Shown here: positions 33,677 to 40,447 of the stretch, piece by piece
Position numbering within the stretch: the stretch's first letter is position 1
Layout of the letters: each line of letters opens with the position of its first letter
Source: JAQUQI01 sp041650035
GTDB lineage: Bacteria > Omnitrophota > Gorgyraeia > JABMRG01
Length of the DNA: 40,447 nt
Reading direction: 5' to 3'
NCBI GenBank assembly: GCA_041650035.1
Contig: JBAZLY010000010.1
Span: 1 to 40,447, forward strand
The notes under the pieces: model-generated
Seen by the model: the letters and a program-made list of their open reading frames with translations, nothing else
What the model was told of the DNA's origin: nothing
Databases searched by the model: none
Made by a program: the position numbers and the translations under genes

Positions 33677-34564
33677 CTAAAATGGCTCGATATGTATAGC
33701 AATATCGGTGATACCCCTGATACCGGATTTGATCGTCTCATCTATCCTGTGGCTGAGCTCATGCGCCTTTCCTATAGGCATATGCGCGTCCACAGTTATA
33801 TGAAGGTCAATATGCGTATCATCCGGACGCCCCCTTGTCCGTATATTGTGACAGCCTTTTACGCCGTCAAAACTAAGGACAATGCCTTTTATCCGCTCTT
33901 CATCCAGGACTGATTTATCGCAGAGGATGCCCGATGACTCTTTCAGTATGATAACCGCGCTATGCGCTATCAGAAAGGCTATACATATTGAAACAACAGG
34001 GTCTATTACCGGAAAACCGGTCTTAACGGCAATAAATGCGCATATAACTGATATGGAAACAAATATATCACTTTTTGTGTGCTGGGCATCCGCCGATAAT
34101 ATATCGCTTGATAGTATAGTTGCCCGGGTCTTCTCATATAAATATACGGCCGCGTTTATAGCAACGGTAATGAGCATAATAATAAAACTTGTATTATCAA
34201 TATCAGGAACAATGCGGTTAAAAAACCTGCCTAACCCGTTTCTTATTATGCTGTAAGAAAGGATAAACAAGACGATGGCAATAATAATGGCGGCGAATGT
34301 CTCGTATTTCTTATGGCCATACGGGTGGTCTTTATCCTTAGGCCGTGAGGCCACCCACGCGCCGGTAAGGCCAATCAGGTTTGAGGCGCCGTCTGAAAAG
34401 GAATGAAAACCGTCGGCACACATAGCTGTCGATTGTATGATATAACCGTAGACTATCTTTGCCAGGGCGACAAGCCAATTAAGCAACAGCACAACCAAAA
34501 GTATTTTGCGTATTCTTTTAAATCGCGCATCCATATAGTAATCCGTAAACCGGTATAAAATCAT
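33677..34564 (-). CDS. Cation diffusion facilitator family metal transporter
   Basis: CDF proteins export divalent metal ions from the cytosol in exchange for protons. The 295-residue protein has six hydrophobic segments and a C-terminal cytoplasmic domain (from about 205). The metal sites are HxxxD in helix 2 (ADGFHSFSDGASN) and HxxxD in helix 5 (DAQHTKSD), the arrangement usual in zinc-type members; the actual ion cannot be read from sequence. A second ATG ten codons in (MDARFKR) is a possible start and matches family starts better. It lies between secDF and recJ. Confidence 0.92.
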   Translation of the reverse strand: MILYRFTDYYMDARFKRIRKILLVVLLLNWLVALAKIVYGYIIQSTAMCADGFHSFSDGASNLIGLTGAWVASRPKDKDHPYGHKKYETFAAIIIAIVLFILSYSIIRNGLGRFFNRIVPDIDNTSFIIMLITVAINAAVYLYEKTRATILSSDILSADAQHTKSDIFVSISVICAFIAVKTGFPVIDPVVSICIAFLIAHSAVIILKESSGILCDKSVLDEERIKGIVLSFDGVKGCHNIRTRGRPDDTHIDLHITVDAHMPIGKAHELSHRIDETIKSGIRGITDIAIHIEPF

Positions 34565-34590
34565 CTAAAAAAAGTGATGACGGGCAAGGC

Positions 34591-36804
34591 TTAAAAAGAC
34601 TGCCTTCTCCTTTGCCAAAGCAGTATCATCGGACTTGCTATGAAGATAGTCGAATATATACCGGATATAAAACCAGTTATCAGACAAAAAGCGAAATTAT
34701 TAAGCACTATCCCGCCCCATAAGAATACGGCGACGACCGTAAACAGCGTCGTAAGGGTTGTAAATACCGTCCTGCTCAATGTCTGGTTTATGCTTAAGTT
34801 TATAAGCTCAAAGAATTTGATCTTACGCGTAAGCCTTATGTTCTCCCGTATACGGTCAAATATAACTACAGTATCATTGATAGAATAACCCGCAACCGTT
34901 AGAATGGCCGCTACTATAGTAAGGTCAAATTCCCTGCCTGTAATGGCCATGGCCCCTATAACAATAAGGACATCGTGAAGAAGCGCTACTATGCCGGCAA
35001 AACCATATTCCCAATGTTTAAATCTAAAACCTACATATATCATAATGCCCAGTATGCCGAACAAAAGCGCCTTAACTGCATTCTTTCTCAAGAGCCTGCC
35101 TATGGAAGGGCCTACCTTTTCTATCCTCATAAATTCAAATTGATTATCTTTCATCGAATCCTTCAAGGCGGAGGCAACAGTGCTGTTGGAGTCTTCCGCG
35201 GTGCGGATCAGTATCTCGCGGTCTCCGGCAAGGCCCTGTATATTAGCGCCTCCAATACCTGCCCCGGAAATAACCTCTCTCACCCGGGCTATGTCAACGG
35301 GATTTTCAAACTTCAGCTGCTGCAATGTGCCGCCGGCAAAATCCACACCGTAATTCCTCTCACCCCTCATAGCAAAGGCGCCAAGGCCTATCAAAATAAG
35401 TAATATTGAAATCCCATAACAGATCTTTCTTTTACCCGTAAAGTTTATCTTGGTATCATGGATCCAATTCAACATATGAAGCCTTTTAAACCCTGGGGAA
35501 AAAAGAAGCATGTCAAATATAACACGCGTAACGACAAGCGAGGTAAATAGACTGCCGAATATACCGATAGTAAGGGTCATGGCGAATCCCCTGATAGGGC
35601 CTGTGCCAAATTGGAATAAAAGCACCGCCGCTATCAATGTCGTAAGGTTTGAATCAATGATAGCGCTGAATGCCTTCCTATATCCGGTTGAAATGGCGCT
35701 TCTTATGGTTTTGCCTGACTTTAACTCCTCGCGCATTCTTTCATAGATAAGCACATTGGCGTCAACAGCCATGCCCAACGTCAATATAAGGCCCGCTATG
35801 CCGGGCAGGGTAAGCGTAAAATGAAAATACCCCATAACACCCAATATAATAATCAGGTTACAGATAAGGGCAATTACCGCGATAAGACCTGCCAGCATAT
35901 AGTATAAAATCATGAAAAGGCAGACCAGAAAGGCCCCTATAACAACAGCCTTTACGCCCGACTGGATCGAATCTCTTCCTAATAACGGGCCGACTGTCCT
36001 TTCTTCTTCTATATTAACCGGGGCGGGTAAGGCTCCGGCACGCAGGACTATAGCAAGGTCATTTGCCTCTTCCGGGGTAAACCTGCCCTGTATAACACCT
36101 TCTCCACTCGGTATCCTTTCTCTTATAACAGGCGCTGATTTAATATTACCGTCAAGGACTATGGCAAGTCTCTTGCCGACATTATCGCCTGTCACATTGG
36201 CAAACTTAACAGCGCCGTCTTTTGTGAAGGTAATAGAGACAACAGGCTGATTGAAAGCGGACTGGTCAAAATTTACGATGGCATTGGTCAGATCCGAACC
36301 AATGACAACAGCGCCTTTCTCCACAAGCACATTCTCGCCATCTTCTGTCATCAAAAGCTCATATCCGTCCGGGAAATCGCCGTCAAGGGCTGACTTTATT
36401 TTTTCCGTGTCGGATGAGACGAGCCTGAATTCTAAAAGAGCGGTCTTGCCGATAAGCTCCAAGGCGCGCTGCCTGTCGGTAATACCCGGCAGTTGGATAA
36501 CTATCTCATCCTTGCCCTGCCTTTGTATTGACACTTCCTTTACACCAAACTGGTCTATCCTGTTTCTTATGATCTCCAAGGCCCTTTCGGGAGCGTCTTC
36601 AGCCTCTTTGGCAGTAAGCTTTGAGGTATCCACTTTGAGCACAAGATGCATGCCGCCCTGCAGGTCAAGCCCCAGGTTTATCCTGCCCTCCCGGGTAATC
36701 TTACCATCAGAACCTTTAAGACCCAAAGGCGGCCATAGGCTCCATAGCCCTAGACCTATCACGGCTGTTACAAGAAGTATTCTCCATTTTAAATTTTTTT
36801 GCAT
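34591..36804 (-). CDS. secDF: Fused protein-export subunit SecD-SecF
   Basis: SecDF uses the proton gradient to complete Sec-dependent export. The 737 residues join both halves in one chain: SecD with LGLDLQGGMHLVLKVD near the start and AMAVDANVLIYERMREEL; SecF from about residue 450 with YGVDFAGGTLQQLKF and SINDTVVIFDRIREN. Twelve membrane helices are expected with a large periplasmic domain after the first of each half. GGGAG lies nine bases before the ATG. yajC lies just upstream, the normal accompaniment. Confidence 0.96.
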   Translation of the reverse strand: MQKNLKWRILLVTAVIGLGLWSLWPPLGLKGSDGKITREGRINLGLDLQGGMHLVLKVDTSKLTAKEAEDAPERALEIIRNRIDQFGVKEVSIQRQGKDEIVIQLPGITDRQRALELIGKTALLEFRLVSSDTEKIKSALDGDFPDGYELLMTEDGENVLVEKGAVVIGSDLTNAIVNFDQSAFNQPVVSITFTKDGAVKFANVTGDNVGKRLAIVLDGNIKSAPVIRERIPSGEGVIQGRFTPEEANDLAIVLRAGALPAPVNIEEERTVGPLLGRDSIQSGVKAVVIGAFLVCLFMILYYMLAGLIAVIALICNLIIILGVMGYFHFTLTLPGIAGLILTLGMAVDANVLIYERMREELKSGKTIRSAISTGYRKAFSAIIDSNLTTLIAAVLLFQFGTGPIRGFAMTLTIGIFGSLFTSLVVTRVIFDMLLFSPGFKRLHMLNWIHDTKINFTGKRKICYGISILLILIGLGAFAMRGERNYGVDFAGGTLQQLKFENPVDIARVREVISGAGIGGANIQGLAGDREILIRTAEDSNSTVASALKDSMKDNQFEFMRIEKVGPSIGRLLRKNAVKALLFGILGIMIYVGFRFKHWEYGFAGIVALLHDVLIVIGAMAITGREFDLTIVAAILTVAGYSINDTVVIFDRIRENIRLTRKIKFFELINLSINQTLSRTVFTTLTTLFTVVAVFLWGGIVLNNFAFCLITGFISGIYSTIFIASPMILLWQRRRQSF

Positions 36805-36874
36805 ATTAGATAACTCCCGTTATTTTGGCCTTAAAGGGCAAGGCGGGTATGCCTTGGACCCGGACGGCAATAAA

Positions 36875-37207
36875 TTATTCCACACTTACCTTTTTCTTAA
36901 CTATTGACACCGCGGACTTCGACACCTCAAGTTTTACATTATCATCAACCCTGATCGAATATGTCTTATCCTTTATGTTGATCACGGTCCCGTGTATACC
37001 TCCGTTAGTAACCACCTCATCATTTTTTTTGATCGAATCAAGCATCTGCTGATGTTCCTTTTGCTTCTTCTGTTGAGGCCTGATAAGCAAAAAATAGAAT
37101 ACCACAAACATAAGGATTAGCGGCATAAGGCTTATTAATGGATTTGGGGCATCCGCCCCTGCTGCCTGCTGCGATTGCCCCATAGCGTATGCTGTCTGGA
37201 TAAACAT
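36875..37207 (-). CDS. yajC: Preprotein translocase accessory subunit YajC
   Basis: YajC associates with SecDF in the inner membrane. From ATG 37207 the protein has about 110 residues: a short periplasmic start, one membrane helix (LISLMPLILMFVVFYFLLI), the diagnostic RPQQKKQKEHQQML, and a beta-rich tail (VVTNGGIHGTVINI). AAGGAG lies seven bases upstream of this ATG. An ATG farther upstream (37288) would add 27 residues that are not part of the family. Confidence 0.96.
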   Translation of the reverse strand: MFIQTAYAMGQSQQAAGADAPNPLISLMPLILMFVVFYFLLIRPQQKKQKEHQQMLDSIKKNDEVVTNGGIHGTVINIKDKTYSIRVDDNVKLEVSKSAVSIVKKKVSVE

Positions 37208-37285
37208 CTCTTTTCTCCTTTTGCCTTTATCCCCAATCGTATTACCGCTGGACGGGTAAAGGGCTTGGCTTGTTGGTAATATATC

Positions 37286-37314
37286 CACGCTTGCCCGCCT
37301 TTAGGGTAAGCGTG
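37286..37314. repeat. Inverted repeat in the yajC leader
   Basis: CACGCTT (37286-37292) and AAGCGTG (37308-37314) form a seven-pair stem, extended by CCC/GGG after a single mismatch, with a seven-base loop. It lies between tgt and yajC. On the minus strand the T tract (37315-37328) precedes rather than follows it, so it is not a standard terminator for tgt. It could be an RNA structure or a protein-binding site. Confidence 0.45.
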
Positions 37315-37329
37315 AAAAAAAATAAAAAA

Positions 37330-38487
37330 TCACCCCGCATAAATACCCAGGAATTCCTTTTTAAACTCGCAGAAATTACCATTACTTATCGATTCCCGGA
37401 TATTTTTCATTAGTGTAGCATAGAACGTCACATTATGCAATGACAATAGTTTTAACCCAAATATTTCATTTATATTAAAAAGGTGATGTATATAAGAACG
37501 CGTATAATACCGGCAGCAATCGCAGCCGCAGGATGGGTCAATAGGGCTATAATCATTTTTATACCTGGCATTCCTTATGCGCACCTTACCGAAACAGGTA
37601 AACGCCAGGCCGTTTCTGGCGTTCCTGGTAGGCACCACGCAATCGAATATATCAATGCCGGCCTGGACAGACTCAAATATGTCCTCAACTGTCCCAACAC
37701 CCATAAGATACCTTATTTTATCATCAGGCATGAGAGGCACCGTATTGTCCAGTATCTCATACATCAATTCCCTTGGTTCGCCAACACTTAGCCCTCCAAG
37801 GGCATAACCGTCAAAGCCAATACCGGTAATCTGCCCGGCCGATTGCCTTCGCAGGTCCAGGTATGTGCCGCCCTGAATAATACCGAACAGCGACGAATCG
37901 GGGGTTGGAAAAATATTACCGGCAGAGATTTCCTTAATAAAACTATTCTTCCCGCGCGCTGCCCACCCGGCGGTCAAATCCATGGAACGGATAGCGTAAT
38001 CACGCGTACAGGGATAGGGCAGGCATTCGTCAAGGGCCATCATGATATCGCTACCCAGTAAAAGTTGGAAACCCACCGCGGATTCGGGTGTAAGAAAAAA
38101 ACTCGCGCCGTCAATATGCGATCTGAACTCAACACCGTCATCTTTTATTCTGCGCAGCCGGCTAAGAGAAAATATCTGAAAACCACCGCTGTCGGTAAGT
38201 ATCGGGCCCGGCCAGTTGATCCACTTATGCAGGCCCCCGGCAGATTTTATCGTGTCGGGCCCGGGCCTTAATAAAAGATGGTAGGCATTTGAGAGCATTA
38301 TCTGGGTGCCCGCCTTCCTTACCTCATCGGCGGATAAGGTCTTTACGGCACCTATTGTCCCTACAGGCATAAAATTAGGCGTGTCTATCATGCCATGTGG
38401 TGTTGAAAAACTACCTAATCGAGCCCTTGTTTTATCATCTTTTTTTATTAACGTATACATATATATCGCATACTGGTTAGATATCAC
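37330..38487 (-). CDS. tgt: tRNA-guanine (queuine) transglycosylase
   Basis: Tgt swaps guanine-34 of certain tRNAs for preQ1, on the path to queuosine. The 385 residues contain the general-base aspartate D99 (LTDSGGFQ), the nucleophile region GIDIFDCVVPTRNARNG (D279/D282) and the zinc site C320, C322, C325 with H351. The GTG at 38487 overlaps the queA stop by four bases (GTGA); an in-frame ATG at 38460 (MYTLIKKD) fits the family N terminus as well. It lies directly behind queA, the next enzyme in queuosine synthesis. Confidence 0.96.
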   Translation of the reverse strand: MISNQYAIYMYTLIKKDDKTRARLGSFSTPHGMIDTPNFMPVGTIGAVKTLSADEVRKAGTQIMLSNAYHLLLRPGPDTIKSAGGLHKWINWPGPILTDSGGFQIFSLSRLRRIKDDGVEFRSHIDGASFFLTPESAVGFQLLLGSDIMMALDECLPYPCTRDYAIRSMDLTAGWAARGKNSFIKEISAGNIFPTPDSSLFGIIQGGTYLDLRRQSAGQITGIGFDGYALGGLSVGEPRELMYEILDNTVPLMPDDKIRYLMGVGTVEDIFESVQAGIDIFDCVVPTRNARNGLAFTCFGKVRIRNARYKNDYSPIDPSCGCDCCRYYTRSYIHHLFNINEIFGLKLLSLHNVTFYATLMKNIRESISNGNFCEFKKEFLGIYAG

Positions 38488-39536
38488 ACAATAAGCATAG
38501 CATCGCCATAACTAAAAAAACGGTATCTATGCCTTATTGCCTCATTATAAGCCTTTATAATCATCTCCCTGCCGGCAAACGCGCAAACAAGCATAAGCAG
38601 CGTTGTCCTTGGAAGGTGAAAATTAGTCAAAAGCATGTCAATAACTTTAAACCTGTAACCCGGATAGATAAATATACCCGCGTAATCTTTACCGTTTGAT
38701 AACAGGCATTTCGTTGCGCCCGTGCCAATATCCTTAACGGCAGATGCCGATTCTAATGCCCTGCAGGTAGTCGTGCCTACAGCTATTACCCGGCCGCGGC
38801 CGGCCTTTGCATTATTTATAAGGCGGGCAGTCTCATCGCTTATTTCATAATATTCATGATGCATATTATGCCTGGTTATGTCCTCCTCGACTACTGGCCT
38901 GAACGTGCCATAACCTACATGAAGCGTCAAATACGCTACATCAACCCCGTTTTGCCCGATAGAGTCTATAAGCTCCCTCGTAAAATGAAGCCCTGCCGTA
39001 GGTGCCGCTATAGCACCCGGTTTTTTGGCATACACGGTCTGGTATCTTGATTCATCTATCAATTCCGCGTTTCTCTTTATATAAGGCGGCAGGGGCATAC
39101 TGCCTATCTTATCAAGCATGCCATAGAGATCGCCTTCCGGATCAAAACGCAACTGTATATAACCATTGTCTCTTCCCGCGACCTCGGCGTTAATGCGCCC
39201 GCCGTCAAAGGCAACCCTTGTCCCCCTGGAAAGCCTCCTTGAAGGCCTTGCCAGGGTATTATATATACCGCCCCCCAGTCTATCCGCTACGAGGAACTCG
39301 ATCTTTCCGCTAAAACCCTCCCGCATGCCCGTGATACGCGCTTTATACACCTTTGTATCATTGAGAGCCAGCAGGTCCCCATTTTTAAAAAAACGAACTA
39401 TATCCCTGAACATAAGATGTTCAATAACACCCGTACTCTTATGCAGGACAAGCAGCCTTGACTCGCCGCGGTTTTGGCAAGGGTATTGAGCTATCAACCC
39501 GGACGGCAGGCTATATTCAAAATCCGAAAGCCTCAT
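38484..39536 (-). CDS. queA: S-adenosylmethionine:tRNA ribosyltransferase-isomerase
   Basis: QueA moves and rearranges the ribosyl group of SAM onto preQ1-tRNA, forming epoxyqueuosine. The start MRLSDFEYSLPSGLIAQYP matches the family; AAPTAGLHFT, TLHVGYGTFRPV, GTTCRALES and LTNFHLPRTTLLMLV follow in order. I take ATG 39536, rather than the TTG at 39545 that overlaps the upstream gene by eight bases. GAGG lies about 12 bases upstream, a little far. The two queuosine genes are adjacent. Confidence 0.96.
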   Translation of the reverse strand: MRLSDFEYSLPSGLIAQYPCQNRGESRLLVLHKSTGVIEHLMFRDIVRFFKNGDLLALNDTKVYKARITGMREGFSGKIEFLVADRLGGGIYNTLARPSRRLSRGTRVAFDGGRINAEVAGRDNGYIQLRFDPEGDLYGMLDKIGSMPLPPYIKRNAELIDESRYQTVYAKKPGAIAAPTAGLHFTRELIDSIGQNGVDVAYLTLHVGYGTFRPVVEEDITRHNMHHEYYEISDETARLINNAKAGRGRVIAVGTTTCRALESASAVKDIGTGATKCLLSNGKDYAGIFIYPGYRFKVIDMLLTNFHLPRTTLLMLVCAFAGREMIIKAYNEAIRHRYRFFSYGDAMLIV

Positions 39537-39537
39537 G

Positions 39538-40447
39538 CTATTCAAGGACCTCTATTTTCGCGCCGGGATAATAATATGATAATATATCCCGGCAAGACTT
39601 CTTCTTCTTTGCCATAGCAAAGGCACCCCACTGGCACATGCCGACCCCATGCCCCCAGCCTTTTCCCTTAAAGCATATCTTATTGCCGTCAAAACGAATA
39701 TTAAAATTCGTGCTTTTGATAAGCGCCGGGCCTATCAACCGGCGCAGATCTTTTGCCTTAATCTTTTCCGTAACCCCGTCCATTTCGACCACAACAACCT
39801 CTACCCTGCCACAGCTGTCTCTTCCCGACACCGACACGCCTCTTATGTCGTCCGCCTTCTTATGCCCGGCTGATCTCAAAACCTCCACAAAGGAAAGGAT
39901 ATCCATTTCATAAGACCATGAATAATATGGGGAATTTTTGCAATACCCGCATTCAACTCCTGCCAAAGGAGCTTCATCCAGTTTCCACAGCTTGGACGCC
40001 ATTTCAGTATGTCCGCCGCAGGCGGCATGGAAAAACGCGGCCAAGGGCCTTTGCCTCCATATCAAGACCATACCCTTTGTCTCATCAACCGCTTTATTTG
40101 TTCTATAGCGCTGGGCATAGACACCGTTATATACCTGCGAACTGATATCGGAATACAGGTGATAATGCCTGCAGCGGTTCTCCTGTATCTGATACAGCGC
40201 GTATGTCCTTGAAACAATCGCCTGGGCCTTAATAGCCTCCATAGGCCAACGATGCGATACCTCATGATACAGAACACCCTTTATATAATCTTCCAGGTCA
40301 ACCTCATTTACCGCCATAAGCCGATTGTTGTCTGTCATTATTATCTTTAGACAGCCCTTATAAAGGCGCTTATTCAGATAAATAGAAGGCTGTTTTTCCG
40401 GCATTAGACGTATTGACCTGACATTACAGGTCTTACCGCCAAACCTT
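39538..40447 (-). CDS. SpoIID/LytB-domain protein, partial (5' end beyond the right edge)
   Basis: SpoIID/LytB-domain proteins act on peptidoglycan; SpoIID itself cuts denuded glycan strands, and LytB enhances an amidase. The frame is open to the right edge, so the N terminus is missing. Visible motifs are VNEVDLEDYIKGVLYHEVS, AIKAQAIVSRTYAL, FFHAACGGHTEMAS and a C-terminal GWGHGVGMCQWGA, all characteristic of the domain. There is nothing else in the window to suggest endospores. It ends one base before the queA ATG. The domain occurs in many non-spore-forming phyla. Confidence 0.93.
   Translation of the reverse strand, partial: RFGGKTCNVRSIRLMPEKQPSIYLNKRLYKGCLKIIMTDNNRLMAVNEVDLEDYIKGVLYHEVSHRWPMEAIKAQAIVSRTYALYQIQENRCRHYHLYSDISSQVYNGVYAQRYRTNKAVDETKGMVLIWRQRPLAAFFHAACGGHTEMASKLWKLDEAPLAGVECGYCKNSPYYSWSYEMDILSFVEVLRSAGHKKADDIRGVSVSGRDSCGRVEVVVVEMDGVTEKIKAKDLRRLIGPALIKSTNFNIRFDGNKICFKGKGWGHGVGMCQWGAFAMAKKKKSCRDILSYYYPGAKIEVLE

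Noticed and set aside
36251..36907. 218-codon open frame on the plus strand opposite secDF
   Set aside because: It is the antisense shadow of the long, well-supported secDF gene; the translation is serine-rich low-complexity text with no motif and no ribosome site.
37286..37328. Hairpin plus T tract as an intrinsic terminator of tgt
   Set aside because: In the direction of transcription the T tract comes before the stem, the reverse of an intrinsic terminator.
39538..40447. SpoIID as evidence for a spore-forming Firmicute
   Set aside because: The domain is widespread outside spore formers; no other sporulation gene is present, and the fused SecDF, pilin and zinc-type L28 together do not point there.
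1..40447. CRISPR array, phage, transposon, toxin-antitoxin or secondary-metabolite cluster
   Set aside because: No regularly spaced direct repeats, integrase, transposase, capsid, toxin-antitoxin pair or biosynthetic megagene was found on either strand; nearly all bases are accounted for by housekeeping genes.

Overview
This window holds 41 recognisable protein-coding genes, packed tightly and almost all on the minus strand (only rpmB is on the plus strand). Two run off the edges: nadD at the left (3' end missing) and a SpoIID/LytB-domain gene at the right (5' end missing). I see no rRNA, tRNA, CRISPR array, transposase, integrase or phage gene. The content is a bacterial chromosomal backbone. 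The organism looks Gram-negative (RodA/PBP2/MreBCD, Lgt, LspA, fused SecDF). A pseudopilin with the GFTFVE motif, the gene orders and the moderate GC would fit Candidatus Omnitrophota or a nearby PVC-type lineage; that placement is inference and was not tested by phylogeny.

Layout in the direction of transcription, right to left. (1) 40447-31868: spoIID-like, queA, tgt, yajC, secDF, a CDF metal transporter and recJ, closed by a clear intrinsic terminator at 31792-31817. (2) 31772-29422: a near-consensus promoter driving otsA-otsB (trehalose synthesis), which ends tail-to-tail with rpmB. (3) rpmB on the plus strand, divergent from recG with overlapping -10 elements. (4) 29062-17147: recG, rsmD, coaD, pta, ackA, DUF177, mtnP, ileS, a DksA/TraR zinc protein, lspA, lgt and an RluD-type pseudouridine synthase, nearly all overlapping or a few bases apart. 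(5) 17037-14093: a promoter, two tandem related membrane-anchored coiled-coil proteins of unknown function, then aroA. (6) 14075-6934: a perfect-consensus promoter, then mreB, mreC, mreD, the PBP2 gene, rodA and a radical SAM protein. (7) 6740-4225: a promoter, a pseudopilin gene, a half-length DUF2344 gene and the RNase G/E gene. (8) 4007-1: a promoter, then rplU, rpmA, obg, proB, proA and nadD.

Functionally the window combines cell shape and septal/lateral wall synthesis (mre, PBP2, rodA, SpoIID-like), protein export and lipoprotein maturation (yajC, secDF, lgt, lspA), translation and RNA modification (L21, L27, L28, ileS, queA, tgt, rsmD, rluD, RNase G), repair (recG, recJ), acetyl-phosphate/acetate metabolism (pta, ackA), CoA and NAD synthesis (coaD, nadD), proline and aromatic amino-acid synthesis, and trehalose synthesis.

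I do not see a convincing new multi-gene system. The best candidates for something undescribed are the two tandem coiled-coil/beta-domain membrane proteins upstream of aroA-mre, the first of which seems to start at ATT, and the pseudopilin gene with its own promoter interrupting the usual radical SAM-DUF2344-rng order beside a half-length DUF2344 gene. Promoter calls rest on eye-matching to sigma-70 hexamers.
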